Made by a program: the position numbers and the translations under genes. Positions 40,003 to 49,072 of a stretch of 64,000 bases of DNA are shown one piece after another. How positions within the stretch are numbered: the stretch's first letter is position 1; the number at the start of each line of letters is the position of its first letter. The notes under the pieces were generated by a model. That model made no database searches and was not told the DNA's origin. It saw nothing but the letters and a program-made list of their open reading frames with translations. Where the stretch lies: assembly GCF_004362215.1 (NCBI RefSeq), contig NZ_SNWR01000001.1, positions 5,438,001 to 5,502,000 of the forward strand, read 5' to 3'. The stretch comes from Paractinoplanes brasiliensis. GTDB lineage: Bacteria; Actinomycetota; Actinomycetes; Mycobacteriales; Micromonosporaceae.

Positions 40003-41139
40003 TCAGCGCGCCGCGGAGACGGTCAGCAGCGGCGCACACATCTCGTCGGCCGTTCCCTCGCCCCAGACGACGTAGCGGGGCGGCAGGTCCCGCAGCTGAG
40101 GCAGCTGCGCGCGCAGGCCGGCGTCGTAGGTGCAGGTCGTTCGCAGGATGTCCCCCGGGCGCAGGGCCACCGGCGCCGGGAGGACGTGCAGCGCCTGGTC
40201 GTCGAAGTTGAACGCCGGCACGTCCAACAGGCTCCTCGCCCCGGCCGTCCCGGGGTTCAGCTCGACCTTGATGGACCGGCCCAGCAGATGCATGTGCCCG
40301 CGCGCGGCATGCACCGTTGAGGGGCTTCCGACTGTGTAGTCGCAGCTGTGCGTATTGCCGGGGCGTGGAGAATCGTAGCCGCACCTAGCCAGCAGCCAGT
40401 CTGCTCGCCCGCCGAGTGCGGGGCCGAAACGCCGGCTCACGTCAGCCACCGCGGCGTCCCGGTTGCACAGGGCCCCGGACTCGCCGGGTGCGCACGGCAG
40501 CTCGATCGGCGCCGACAGCGGCAGGGTGTCCAGCGAGATGGTGCGGGGGGTGCCGTCCGTGGTCCGGAGCCGGATGCTCGACCGGTCGGCGGAGGGCTCG
40601 CCGTCGACGCCGAGCAGACTGTAATGGATCTGGAGGACGAGCAGGCTGCCCGGTTCCAGCGGATAACCCAGGTCGTCGTCGAAGAGGGTTTCCCTGCCGC
40701 CGGGTGTCCAGGTGTCCACCCACGACGAGCCGATCACCCCCTCCATGCCGAAGCACGTCCATCCCGGCCCGGGTGACTGCGCATCGCGGGTCCGTACCGA
40801 CGCGGCGGATTCCGGGGAGACGGCGTACGTGATGGCGTGGTGGGCTGTCGACGGGTTCTGCGGCTGGAACTGCACGCCGGTCAGGAACACCGGCATTGCC
40901 AGCTCGGGATCGATGACCAGGCAACGGTATTCGTCACTGGCGCCGGGGGCTACGGCCGGGGTGAACGGCTGGGCCGTGGAGAGCTGAACGAATCGCTCAC
41001 CGGCGCGAAGCGGTGCGGTGGCCGCGTCGACCACCGCGTGGTCATGAGGCGGCGGCTCGTCCGGAGGGGAGCCGGTGCACGCGGCGGCCACGAACAGGGA
41101 AGCGACGACTGCAGTCACACGGATCAGGAGGCGTCTCAT
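40003..41139 (-). CDS. PHM-like copper type II monooxygenase lipoprotein
   Basis: 378 residues. A lipobox VAAACTG places the acylated Cys at residue 21, so the protein is anchored outside the membrane. Likely copper ligands appear as in peptidylglycine hydroxylating monooxygenases: HHAITY for one site, QIHYSLLG and HMHLLG for the other, with a Met near GTADEMC. Such enzymes use ascorbate and O2 to hydroxylate substrates. Bacterial members are rarely characterised and the substrate is unknown. It is convergent with the protease gene. Confidence 0.8.
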   Translation of the reverse strand: MRRLLIRVTAVVASLFVAAACTGSPPDEPPPHDHAVVDAATAPLRAGERFVQLSTAQPFTPAVAPGASDEYRCLVIDPELAMPVFLTGVQFQPQNPSTAHHAITYAVSPESAASVRTRDAQSPGPGWTCFGMEGVIGSSWVDTWTPGGRETLFDDDLGYPLEPGSLLVLQIHYSLLGVDGEPSADRSSIRLRTTDGTPRTISLDTLPLSAPIELPCAPGESGALCNRDAAVADVSRRFGPALGGRADWLLARCGYDSPRPGNTHSCDYTVGSPSTVHAARGHMHLLGRSIKVELNPGTAGARSLLDVPAFNFDDQALHVLPAPVALRPGDILRTTCTYDAGLRAQLPQLRDLPPRYVVWGEGTADEMCAPLLTVSAAR

Positions 41140-41199
41140 GGAACCCTAGACTGCGCGCGGCAAAGATGGCCTGCCAGGGCCTGCCGGTCCGAGGAAACA

Positions 41200-41799
41200 T
41201 CAACCGACGCGAAGTTGACCCATCAGAACGTCGAGTATCACTGAGGGGTCAGCGTCTCGGTCACGGAGCCAGACGCGGGTGGCTGTATCGACGCACCCGA
41301 GCGCGGCGGCCAGGACCGCGCGTGCGCGGTCCTCAGCGGTGACGGTCGCGCCGCGCTGAGCCTTCGGCAGGCGCGCGACGATCTCCGGCACAAGGATGTT
41401 CTCCCAGTCCTCGCGCTTCTGAGCGTTCTTGGACTGAATCGCCATGCTTGTCATGACGATGTCCGCGATCGCCGCGGCGTCACCAGCCGGGGAACCCGGT
41501 ACACCGATGAGCTGATGAAAGGCGAGCCGCAGCGAATCCCATACCGGCTCGCCCGTGGGGCGGGCGGCGAGAGCCTCGCGTACTCGCTCGCCGGCCTCGC
41601 GCAGGGAGGACAACACCACGTCCTCCTTTGTGGGGAAGTACCGAAAGAACGACCGCGGCGAAATTCCAGCGGCGGCCGCGATCTCCGTCGTCGTGACCGC
41701 GTCGAAACCGCGCTCGGCGAAAAGCCGTAAGGCGACCGCGACGACCTCCTGGCGCATCCGCTCCCGAGTGCGTTGACGGAGATCGGGTCCTTGTGCCAC
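41200..41799 (-). CDS. TetR-family repressor
   Basis: 199 residues from a GTG (AQGPDLRQRTRERMRQEV). The HTH reads GFDAVTTTEIAAAAGISPRSFFRYFPTKEDVVLSSL, as in TetR proteins. The C-terminal helices form the ligand domain. An ATG at 41862 is in frame but would place the palindromic operator inside the coding region, so the GTG is preferred. It is divergent from an SDR gene that it probably represses. Confidence 0.9.
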   Translation of the reverse strand: MAQGPDLRQRTRERMRQEVVAVALRLFAERGFDAVTTTEIAAAAGISPRSFFRYFPTKEDVVLSSLREAGERVREALAARPTGEPVWDSLRLAFHQLIGVPGSPAGDAAAIADIVMTSMAIQSKNAQKREDWENILVPEIVARLPKAQRGATVTAEDRARAVLAAALGCVDTATRVWLRDRDADPSVILDVLMGQLRVG

Positions 41800-41825
41800 C
41801 CCCCTGTTATAGCAGCTATGCCTTT

Positions 41826-41862
41826 GTGGCAGTAGACTGCCACTTGTGCAGTCCACTGCCAA
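41826..41862. promoter_or_regulatory. TetR-type operator between divergent genes
   Basis: Perfect inverted repeat GTGGCAG-TAGA-CTGCCAC (41826-41843). A related second copy, CAGTCCACTGCCA, starts 19 bp after the matching part of the first. It is placed to control both the TetR gene and the SDR gene starting at 41887. Confidence 0.7.
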
Positions 41863-41886
41863 GAGGTGACCACAGGAGGAGAAGCC

Positions 41887-42720
41887 ATGTCATCGCTGGA
41901 TCACAGCCAGGAGACCGTGCTCGTCACTGGCGCCAGCTCGGGAATCGGCGCCGAATTCGCCCGTCAACTCGGTGCCCGCGGCTCGGACCTGGTTCTGGTC
42001 GCCCGTCGCGTCGATCGCCTCGAAACGCTTGCCGCCGAGATCCGAACCACCCGCCGCGTACGCGTGGAGGTGATCGCCGCCGACCTCGCCGTTGACGCCC
42101 CCGGCGAACGGTTGCTCGCCCGGACGGCGGAACGAGGAATCACCGTCACAAGCGTCGTGAACAACGCCGGCGCCGGGCTCTGGGCCCGCTTCGCCGACTC
42201 CGACCCCGCCCAGCTGCGTCAGATGGTGGCCCTGAACGCGACAGCGGTGCTGGACATCAGCCGCGCCTTCCTGCCCGCCATGCTGCAGCGCCAAGCCGGC
42301 TACCTGCTCAACGTCACGAGTCTCGCCGCCTACTCCTCGATCCCGATGCAGGGCGCGTACTCCGCCGCCAAGGCTTTTGTCCTGAGCTTCACCGAGGCAC
42401 TCTGGGCCGAAACCCGAGGCAGCGGCGTCCGGGTCCTCGCCCTCGCCCCCGGCGTCACCACCAGCGAATTCTTCGACGTGATCAACACCGATGATCCGGC
42501 CGTCCACGCCGGTCGCGCACAGACACCCGCCCAGGTCGTCGACATCGGGTTGCGCACACTCGACCGCCGCGACCCACCGCCGAGCCGGATCTCCGGCCAC
42601 CTCAACCACGCCATCGCCGTGGTGCCGCGTTACCTCACCCGTCGCCGGGCGGTGCTGCTCACCGCCGCGAACACGATGCGCAACGCTTCGGCCTCCGCGC
42701 CGGACGTGGCAGCGACATGA
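41887..42720 (+). CDS. Short-chain dehydrogenase/reductase
   Basis: 277 residues, a classical SDR. TGASSGIG forms the cofactor loop, VVNNAGAG supports the beta4 strand, and the catalytic set is Ser (NVTSLAAYS), Tyr and Lys (YSAAK). Its layout resembles YqjQ/DltE-like SDRs with a C-terminal membrane-associating tail. AGGAGG precedes the ATG at 41887. It is regulated in all likelihood by the divergent TetR. The substrate is unknown. Confidence 0.92.
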   Translation: MSSLDHSQETVLVTGASSGIGAEFARQLGARGSDLVLVARRVDRLETLAAEIRTTRRVRVEVIAADLAVDAPGERLLARTAERGITVTSVVNNAGAGLWARFADSDPAQLRQMVALNATAVLDISRAFLPAMLQRQAGYLLNVTSLAAYSSIPMQGAYSAAKAFVLSFTEALWAETRGSGVRVLALAPGVTTSEFFDVINTDDPAVHAGRAQTPAQVVDIGLRTLDRRDPPPSRISGHLNHAIAVVPRYLTRRRAVLLTAANTMRNASASAPDVAAT

Positions 42721-42745
42721 TCACTGAGGCCGGAGGTGTCAGGAC

Positions 42746-43714
42746 TTACCCGCTCCGCGCCGCGTCGCGGAACTGCTTGGGTGACAGTCCCGCGACGCGC
42801 CGGAACGCGGTGCTGAAGGCGCTCTCCGATTCGTAGCCGGTGGCGAAGGCGAGTTCGGTGATGGATCGGGTGTTGCGGCGCAGGGCGTCGCGGGCCAGGC
42901 TCATCCGCCATTGGACCAGGTAATCCAGCGGCGTGGTCCCGACCTGGCCTTTGAAGGCCTCGGCGAACGCCGAACGGGACATGCGGCTGATGCCGGCGAG
43001 TTCCCGAAGCGTCCAGCGGTGGGCCACGTCCGCGTGCATGGCGCGCAGGGCGGCCCCGATGCCGTCGTCGTTGAGCGCGCCGAGCCAGCCGGCGGGGCGG
43101 TCGGTCTGCTCGGCGTGAGCGCGCAGCACATGGACGAACAGGATCTGCACCAGGTGGTCGAGCACGAGCGGCCGGCCGACGGCGTCGTTCTGGACCTCGC
43201 TGTTGAGCAGATCGGTCAGATGGGTGAGCATCCGGATGCGCGGGTCGGTTGCCTTGACATGGACCAGCGGCGGCAGGATGTCGAGCAGCATCGGAGCGTT
43301 GGTCTCGTCGAACCAGAACGAACCGCTGCACAGGTAGGTGTCCTCGTCCGACTCGGGCCCGATGCGCGCGACGCCGCCGGTGGCGCTGTCCCACAACGCC
43401 TGCGCGGCTCGCGGCTCGGCGTCGAGTGAGCCGGCCAGTAGATAGCGTGGCGGCTTGTTCAACAGGTAGATGTCACCCGTACGCAGGCGCACCGGCTCGC
43501 TGCCCTCGAGGACCAGCCAGCACTCGCCTTGGACGACCCCGCCGAGCTTCAGGTACGGGAAGGCGTCCAGGCTGACCGCCCACGGTCCGGCCGTGTGCAG
43601 GCCGGGGTCGACCACGGTGCGGGGCCGCAGCAGAGTGATGGCGGCGGCGATGGGGTCACCAGGTCCGAGCGGTGACCTCCCGCTGGACGATCCGTAAGGA
43701 ATCCCGGACTTCAC
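42746..43714 (-). CDS. AraC-family regulator with N-terminal cupin domain
   Basis: 322 residues from a GTG. The N-terminal cupin half contains PWAVSLDAFPYLKLGGVVQGECWLVL and RLRTGDIYLLNKPPRYLLAG. The C-terminal HTH pair reads WTLRELAGISRMSRSAFAEAFKGQVG and SITELAFATGYESESAFSTAFRR, ending in SPKQFR. It is divergent from a SnoaL-fold gene, a common arrangement in which the regulator responds to an aromatic or lipophilic ligand. Confidence 0.92.
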   Translation of the reverse strand: MKSGIPYGSSSGRSPLGPGDPIAAAITLLRPRTVVDPGLHTAGPWAVSLDAFPYLKLGGVVQGECWLVLEGSEPVRLRTGDIYLLNKPPRYLLAGSLDAEPRAAQALWDSATGGVARIGPESDEDTYLCSGSFWFDETNAPMLLDILPPLVHVKATDPRIRMLTHLTDLLNSEVQNDAVGRPLVLDHLVQILFVHVLRAHAEQTDRPAGWLGALNDDGIGAALRAMHADVAHRWTLRELAGISRMSRSAFAEAFKGQVGTTPLDYLVQWRMSLARDALRRNTRSITELAFATGYESESAFSTAFRRVAGLSPKQFRDAARSG

Positions 43715-43753
43715 ATTATGGATCGTAGTCGAGCGCGGATGCAGGCTTACCTC

Positions 43754-44194
43754 ATGACCAACACCGAACTGCGGGAGTTCTACGACCGCTACATCGCGAT
43801 GCTCAACGCCCACGACCTGGAGCGGGTGGACGAGTTCATCGACGACAAGATCACCTACTACGGCGACCGTGCGACCCGCGACCAGGCGTTCGCCAGCTTG
43901 TCGGCCTTGATCGACGCGGTGCCCGACCTGCACTGGGAACTTCAGGAACTGGCCGTCGACGGCGAGCACCTCGCCGCCCGCCTGGTCAACACCGGGACGC
44001 CGGCGAAAGAGTGGCTCGGTGTGGCCCCGACCGGCGGTTCGTTCGAGATCGTCGAGTACGCCGTCTACCGCGTCCGCGACGGGCGCTTCGTCCACATGGC
44101 GAACGTGCACGACGCCGAAACTCTTGAACGGCAGCTGACGACGGCCCCGTCCACGCGGTCCGGCACCACCGGGCAGCCGGCCGGCGCCCTCTGA
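43754..44194 (+). CDS. SnoaL-like NTF2-fold protein
   Basis: 146 residues. An NTF2 cone is suggested by LREFYDRYIAMLNAHDLERVDEFIDD, DAVPDLHWELQELAVDGEHLAARLVNTG and FEIVEYAVYRVRDGRFVHMANVHD. SnoaL-fold proteins include polyketide cyclases and many hydrolases or isomerases. The ATG at 43754 is preferred; in-frame ATGs at 43718 and 43739 are possible but would leave little room for a promoter against the divergent AraC gene. Its activity cannot be assigned. Confidence 0.85.
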   Translation: MTNTELREFYDRYIAMLNAHDLERVDEFIDDKITYYGDRATRDQAFASLSALIDAVPDLHWELQELAVDGEHLAARLVNTGTPAKEWLGVAPTGGSFEIVEYAVYRVRDGRFVHMANVHDAETLERQLTTAPSTRSGTTGQPAGAL

Positions 44195-44207
44195 TCAACG
44201 CGGCGAA

Positions 44208-45113
44208 TCAGGCGTTGTGGAGACAGCCGGCCTGATTCCGCAGGGCTGTCACCATCGCCTGATCCTGGGCGGAAGGGCGCAGCCGGGTCACGGCGACGGT
44301 AGCGCGTCCGGGCCAGGAGCTGTCGGTGACGGCCACGGCTCGTACACCCTTCGGCAGGGCTGCCAGGGCGAGGTCGGGGATGACCGTGATGCCCAGGCCC
44401 GCCGCGACCAGGCCCAGGCGTGTCGACCAGCTGCGTACGGTGTGGGCGATGTGAGGGTTCGACAGGGTGGGCCAGGCTCCGAACTGCGGCTGGCCCGCCG
44501 TCCCGTCTCCGGCGATCCAGTGCTCCTGGGCGAGGTCCAGCACGGTGATGCCGTCGTGGCCCGCGAACCGGTGCGTGTCCGGAAAGGCCACCAGAAGGTC
44601 ACCTTGCAGCACTGTGGTCTGGCTCAGTTCGCTCAGGTCGTGATCCGGCAGGCCGTGGCCGACCCCGATCACCGCCACGTCCAGCCGGCCCGTCCGGAGC
44701 CGCCGGAGCAGGGCGGGCGTCGAGGCCTCCTCCAGAACCACGGCGAGACCCGGATGGTCAGAGGTCACCTGTGCCATCGCTCGCGGGACCAACGCTATGG
44801 CCGCAGTGGGGTAGGCGCCGATCGTGAGGCGACCCGCGAGCCGGTCGCGCAAGCCGGCGAGTTCCAGCTCGGTCGCCGCCATGTCAGCGAGGATCCCCGC
44901 CGCGCGCCGGACGAGCACCTGGCCTGCCGGGGTGAGAGCCACACCTCGTCGTCTTCGGTCGAAGATCGGCGCTCCGGCTGCTGCCTCCATGGCGGCAACC
45001 TGGCGGGAGATCGCTGACTGGGTGTAGCCGAGCATTTCGGCGGCCCGAGTGAACGATCCCGCGGCGGCGACCTGGTGGACGACGCGGAGACCCGCAAGGG
45101 TGAACTCGGCCAT
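44208..45113 (-). CDS. LysR-family transcriptional regulator
   Basis: 301 residues. The HTH reads FTLAGLRVVHQVAAAGSFTRAAEMLGYTQSAISRQVAAMEAAAG, and the rest is a periplasmic-binding-like effector domain starting at GRLTIGAYPTAAIALVPRAM. The start at 45113 is chosen over 45143 because a palindrome (45126-45137) then stays outside the coding region. It is divergent from a SnoaL-like gene. Confidence 0.92.
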   Translation of the reverse strand: MAEFTLAGLRVVHQVAAAGSFTRAAEMLGYTQSAISRQVAAMEAAAGAPIFDRRRRGVALTPAGQVLVRRAAGILADMAATELELAGLRDRLAGRLTIGAYPTAAIALVPRAMAQVTSDHPGLAVVLEEASTPALLRRLRTGRLDVAVIGVGHGLPDHDLSELSQTTVLQGDLLVAFPDTHRFAGHDGITVLDLAQEHWIAGDGTAGQPQFGAWPTLSNPHIAHTVRSWSTRLGLVAAGLGITVIPDLALAALPKGVRAVAVTDSSWPGRATVAVTRLRPSAQDQAMVTALRNQAGCLHNA

Positions 45114-45125
45114 GGCCGCGAGATT

Positions 45126-45137
45126 AACATGCGTGTT
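45126..45137. promoter_or_regulatory. Candidate LysR-type operator
   Basis: AACATGCGTGTT is a perfect interrupted palindrome in the 87-bp gap between the divergent LysR and SnoaL-like genes. LysR boxes are usually T-N11-A; this copy fits only loosely, so the assignment rests on position. Confidence 0.4.
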
Positions 45138-45200
45138 CGTCATGCAAAGGGTGCGGAATCATCGTTGGACTGCATGGCTGAACGAGGGCAGGCTGGCGAC

Positions 45201-45647
45201 ATGACACAGCGATTCACTCGGAATGAACTGATGGCGCGCCTGATCCGGGCGGGTGAACTGGAGGTGTCGGGCGAGGATCCGGTCGAGGCTGCGACGTACT
45301 TCGACACGGAGAAGTTCCGCTTCCACGGGCCGGACGGCTTCGAGTCCGATTTCGCCGGGCTCACCGCCTACTTCAGCTCCGTGCGCGAGGCTTTCGCCGA
45401 CCGAACGATCCGGCGCGGCATCGTGATTGCCGAGGGTGACCACCTGGCCTGCCAGACATGGATCGAAGGCACCTTCACCCGCGAGTTCACGCTGTCGCCG
45501 GCCGGTCCGCTGCCGCCCAACGGCGAGCGCATCGTGTTCGACCTGATCAACATATTCCGCTTCGACGACCGAGGACGCCTCCTCGAGGAGTGGGTACGCG
45601 CCGACAACCGGAGTCTCTTGCGCCAGCTGGGCGCCGAAGGAAGGTAG
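45201..45647 (+). CDS. SnoaL-like NTF2-fold protein
   Basis: 148 residues with an NTF2-type pattern: the helix LMARLIRAGELEVSG, then TYFDTEKFRFHGPDGFESDFAGLTAYF and a beta-sheet ending NIFRFDDRGRLLEEWVRADNRSL. It probably acts as a small hydrolase, isomerase or cyclase controlled by the divergent LysR protein. The ATG at 45201 is the first placed after a GAGGGCAGG stretch. No pathway neighbour identifies its substrate. Confidence 0.85.
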   Translation: MTQRFTRNELMARLIRAGELEVSGEDPVEAATYFDTEKFRFHGPDGFESDFAGLTAYFSSVREAFADRTIRRGIVIAEGDHLACQTWIEGTFTREFTLSPAGPLPPNGERIVFDLINIFRFDDRGRLLEEWVRADNRSLLRQLGAEGR

Positions 45648-45711
45648 CGGGGGCAGCCGGCGTGAAGGTCACCGCCCAAAGTGCGTAACTCCTCAGTGAG
45701 TCGACTCCACG

Positions 45712-45719
45712 GCCGATCG
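45712..45719 (+). promoter_or_regulatory. Possible sigma-28/WhiG-type -10 element of the chemoreceptor gene
   Basis: GCCGATCG lies 58 bp before the chemoreceptor start and resembles the GCCGATAA -10 of motility sigma factors. No convincing TAAA -35 lies 15-16 bp upstream, so support is weak. Confidence 0.3.
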
Positions 45720-45777
45720 GAAGATAGTGCCGGGCTTCGCATCGGCGCGTCGACCGGCGCAGAGGGGATGACCGCAG

Positions 45778-47418
45778 ATGAGCTCGTCCGGCGGGCCTAT
45801 TCAGATCACGGTTCGGCGCAACGCGGCCGGGGGGTGGTTGGCCGACCGGCCCATTGCCATGAAGATCTTCTCGACGGTCCTGCTCGTCGCCCTGGTCGGC
45901 GTCCTGGTCGGCGTCCTCGGCATCACCCGGATGGCGAACCTGGGCGACGGCCTCCAGCAGATGAAAGCGCAGAATGTCGAGAACATGGGCCATCTCGCGA
46001 CGCTGCGCGGCGGGATGGCGAAGATGTTCCGCGGAATGATGCAGTTCAGCTTGGCCTCCGCCACCCCAGCGGCCAAGGTGACCGCTGGTAACGCGATCAG
46101 GGCCGCCGACGCGGTCGTCAACGAGGCATTAGCCGACTACACCGCGGCGGTCGGTGATTCGGCGGCCCGGCAGGCGCCTCTGAACCAGTTCGTCGAGGGT
46201 TGGACGGCCTATCAGATATTGCGCAACGTGACGATCTTCAACGAGCCCGTTCCGGCGAGCTACACGGGGGCTACCGGCAACGAAGCCTACGCCGCCGCAG
46301 CAGCCAATATGAACAACGGTATTGACGCGCTGCAGGCGGCCGAGTCCAGCGAGGCGGACAAGGCCGCCGCTGCGGGTGCCGCGTCGTACCGGTCCGCCCG
46401 ATTGGTGATGATCTTGTCGCTGGCGATCGGTCTGAGTATCGGGCTGTTGCTGGCCTTCCTCGTCGTTCGGACTGTCAAGCGGCAGGTCGCCTCGGTCGGC
46501 GGAGCCCTGAACGCGTTGGCCGACGGTGACCTGGCCAAACCCGCCGAAGTGCAGATCCGCGATGAGATCGGGGCGATGGCCGCGGCCGTCAACCGCGCCC
46601 GCATGGGCCTGGCCGACACTGTGCACGCCATCGTCGGCAACAGCCGCACTCTCGACCAGAGCAGCCAGCGGCTGGCCGGCGTCACCGCCCGGATCGCGGT
46701 CAGCGCGCAGGAGACCGCCGCCCAGGCCAACGTGGCCGCGGCCGCCGCCGACGAAGTCTCCTCCAACGTCTCCAACGTCTCCGCCGGCTCCGAGCAGATG
46801 GGCGCCTCTATCCGGGAGATCAGCCAGAACGCCAACGACGCCGCCCAAGTCGCCAGCGAGGCGGTCACCGTCGTGGAAACCACCAACGAGACCGTGCAGA
46901 AACTCGGCGACTCCTCCACCGAGATCGGCAACGTCGTCAAGGTCATCACCGCGATCGCGGAGCAGACCAACCTGCTCGCCCTCAACGCCACCATCGAAGC
47001 CGCCCGCGCCGGCGAGATGGGCAAAGGATTCGCCGTGGTCGCCAGCGAGGTCAAGGACCTCGCCCAGGAAACCGCCCGCGCCACCGGCGACATCTCCAAC
47101 CGGGTCGCAGCCATCCAATCCGACACCGCCAACGCCGTCGAAGCCATCGCCCAGATCAACGACATCATCACGCGGATCAACGACTACCAGCTCACCATCG
47201 CCAGCGCCGTCGAGCAACAGACCGCCACCACAAGCGAGATGAGCCGCAGCGTCGCCGAAGCCGCCGGGGGTGTGGCCAACATCGCCACGAACGTCACCAA
47301 CGTCGCGACATCCGCCCAGGCCACCAACGCGACCCTGGCCGAAGCCGACGCCACCGTCGCCGAACTCTCCGGACTCGCCAGCGAGCTGCTGACGGCCGTC
47401 AACCGGTTCCGGGTCTGA
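45778..47418 (+). CDS. Methyl-accepting chemotaxis protein
   Basis: 546 residues. TM1 is at ~28-50, a periplasmic sensor of ~155 residues follows, and TM2 is at ~208-231. A HAMP domain comes next, then the cytoplasmic signalling domain with the conserved hairpin tip IAEQTNLLALNATIEAARAG. The sensor has no recognisable ligand-binding signature. It would control CheA in motile cells, as in the zoospores of Actinoplanes relatives. GAGGGG lies 10 nt before the ATG. No che or flagellar genes are in the window, so it is an orphan receptor. Confidence 0.95.
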   Translation: MSSSGGPIQITVRRNAAGGWLADRPIAMKIFSTVLLVALVGVLVGVLGITRMANLGDGLQQMKAQNVENMGHLATLRGGMAKMFRGMMQFSLASATPAAKVTAGNAIRAADAVVNEALADYTAAVGDSAARQAPLNQFVEGWTAYQILRNVTIFNEPVPASYTGATGNEAYAAAAANMNNGIDALQAAESSEADKAAAAGAASYRSARLVMILSLAIGLSIGLLLAFLVVRTVKRQVASVGGALNALADGDLAKPAEVQIRDEIGAMAAAVNRARMGLADTVHAIVGNSRTLDQSSQRLAGVTARIAVSAQETAAQANVAAAAADEVSSNVSNVSAGSEQMGASIREISQNANDAAQVASEAVTVVETTNETVQKLGDSSTEIGNVVKVITAIAEQTNLLALNATIEAARAGEMGKGFAVVASEVKDLAQETARATGDISNRVAAIQSDTANAVEAIAQINDIITRINDYQLTIASAVEQQTATTSEMSRSVAEAAGGVANIATNVTNVATSAQATNATLAEADATVAELSGLASELLTAVNRFRV

Positions 47419-47434
47419 AGGCCACCGACACCAC

Positions 47435-47460
47435 AGCCGGGTCCGCGCTGGACCCGGGCT
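47435..47460 (+). terminator. Hairpin terminator after the chemoreceptor gene
   Basis: Arms AGCCGGGTCC (47435-47444) and GGACCCGGGCT (47450-47460) pair with a single bulged base around a 5-nt loop. It lies 17 bp after the stop and lacks a U-run, as is common in actinomycetes. Confidence 0.65.
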
Positions 47461-47495
47461 GCCGGTTCAGTCGGCGGCCAGGGGGCTTGGGCCAC

Positions 47496-48284
47496 TTAGT
47501 AGGCGGCGGGTGGCTCCGTCACCCGTTCCAGCCGAGTCCATCGGGCCCAGCCGCGCTCGCGCACCAGTTCCCGCAGCCGTGTCGCCCGTGCGTCGGACTC
47601 GACAGCGAGGGCGTCCAACAGGTCGAAGAGCATGTCGTCGTCGGACCCGACGTCGTCGTCGGCCGCGCCGGAGGCGTACGCCTGCTCGCACAGAGCGGCC
47701 ATGACATCGGCGGCCTCCACCAGGCGCGGGTCGTCGTGGCCCGCGTCGTCGTCGAAGATCTCGGAGAGGAGGCGATAGAGCCGGACCATGAGCGGGTCCT
47801 CGAGCTCAGCCAGTTTCGCGGGCATCCACTCCTCGATCTGATCGGGCCAGCGCGCCGCCATGAGGATCCAGCCGTCTCGCTCGCCCGCCACCATCCGTGC
47901 CGACACGCCGATCTCCCGCAGGCGGTCGAGGTAGGCGACCACCGCCCGAGGCAGGACCAGGCTGTCCCCGGCGGCGAGTTGGGCGATCTGCTTGCGGCTG
48001 GTCTCGAGCCGTTCGATCTCGTCGCGCAGGTGCTCGTCGATCCGGTGGGCCGATTCGGCGAACGTCGCCGCGTCGGCGTCGAGCATCTCGCGTATGCGGG
48101 ACAGCGGCACGCCGGCGTTCGCCAGAGTGCGGATCTTGATGAGCGACACGACGGCTGTGGCGCCGTACCGGCGGTATCCCGAGGGGTCCCGTTCCGGCTC
48201 CGCAAGGAGCCCGACCTGGTGGTAGTGCCGCACGGCCCGCACCGTGACGCCGGCGTACTGTGCCAGCTGGCCGATCGTCAGCAT
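47496..48284 (-). CDS. MerR-family transcriptional regulator
   Basis: 262 residues. The MerR winged helix LTIGQLAQYAGVTVRAVRHYHQVGLLAEPERDPSGYRRYG is followed by a coiled dimer helix and a ~150-residue effector domain with many Asp residues near the C-terminus. It is third in an operon after the ABC ATPase and permease, which suggests it senses a compound exported by that transporter. The ATG at 48284 is preferred over the GTG at 48293 because GAGG then sits 8 nt away. Confidence 0.9.
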   Translation of the reverse strand: MLTIGQLAQYAGVTVRAVRHYHQVGLLAEPERDPSGYRRYGATAVVSLIKIRTLANAGVPLSRIREMLDADAATFAESAHRIDEHLRDEIERLETSRKQIAQLAAGDSLVLPRAVVAYLDRLREIGVSARMVAGERDGWILMAARWPDQIEEWMPAKLAELEDPLMVRLYRLLSEIFDDDAGHDDPRLVEAADVMAALCEQAYASGAADDDVGSDDDMLFDLLDALAVESDARATRLRELVRERGWARWTRLERVTEPPAAY

Positions 48285-48302
48285 GCCGCTCACCTCACCC
48301 GA

Positions 48303-49067
48303 TCAGGATATTTTGCGACGGTACGCGATGTTCGCGAGGACGTAGCCGACGGTCAGAATTCCGGCGCACCAGCCGAGGGCGGTCCAGATGTCGTTGCCGA
48401 CCGGTTGCTCGGTGAAGAGGTTGCGGATCGCGTTGGTGATGGAAGTCACCGGTTGGTGTTCGGCGAAGGCGCGTACCGGGCCCGGCATGGTGTCGGTGGG
48501 CACGAACGCCGAGCTGATGAACGGCAGGAAGATGAGCGGATAGGCGAACGCGCTCGCGCCGTCCACGGTCTTCGCGGTGAGACCCGCGATGACAGCCAGC
48601 CAGGTCAGCGCCAGGGTGAACAGAAGGAGGATGCCGGCGACCGCGAGCCAGGCGGCCACCGAGGCGCCCGTGCGGAAGCCCATCAGCAGGGCGACGCCGA
48701 CCACGACCACGAGTGAGATGACGTTGGCGAGCAGCGAGGTCAGGACGTGCGCCCAGAGCACGCCGGACCGGGCGATGGGCAGGGAGTGGAAACGCTCGAA
48801 GATGCCGCCCCGCATGTCCTCGAAGAGCCGATACGCGGTGTACGAGATGCCCGACGCGATGGTGATGAGCAGGATGCCGGGAAGTAGATAGTCCACGTAC
48901 GCGACCGATCCGCTCTCGATGGCGCCGCCGAACACGTAGACGAACAGCAGCATGATGGCGATCGGTGTGACCGCTGTCGTGATGATGGTGTCGAAGCTGC
49001 GGGTGACGTGGCGCATGGTCCGCCCGGTGAGGACGGCGGTGTCGCCGAGCAAGTGTGTGGTCATCAT
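48303..49067 (-). CDS. ABC-2-type transporter permease
   Basis: 254 residues with six hydrophobic segments (~28-48, 58-78, 108-130, 138-160, 168-188, 225-245). The ABC-2 pattern SITNAIRNLF near the end is typical of daunorubicin-type DrrB exporters. It would form the membrane channel for the ATPase encoded immediately upstream and export a drug-like compound or lipid. It begins 6 bp after the ATPase stop. Confidence 0.92.
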   Translation of the reverse strand: MMTTHLLGDTAVLTGRTMRHVTRSFDTIITTAVTPIAIMLLFVYVFGGAIESGSVAYVDYLLPGILLITIASGISYTAYRLFEDMRGGIFERFHSLPIARSGVLWAHVLTSLLANVISLVVVVGVALLMGFRTGASVAAWLAVAGILLLFTLALTWLAVIAGLTAKTVDGASAFAYPLIFLPFISSAFVPTDTMPGPVRAFAEHQPVTSITNAIRNLFTEQPVGNDIWTALGWCAGILTVGYVLANIAYRRKIS

Positions 49068-49072
49068 CTACC

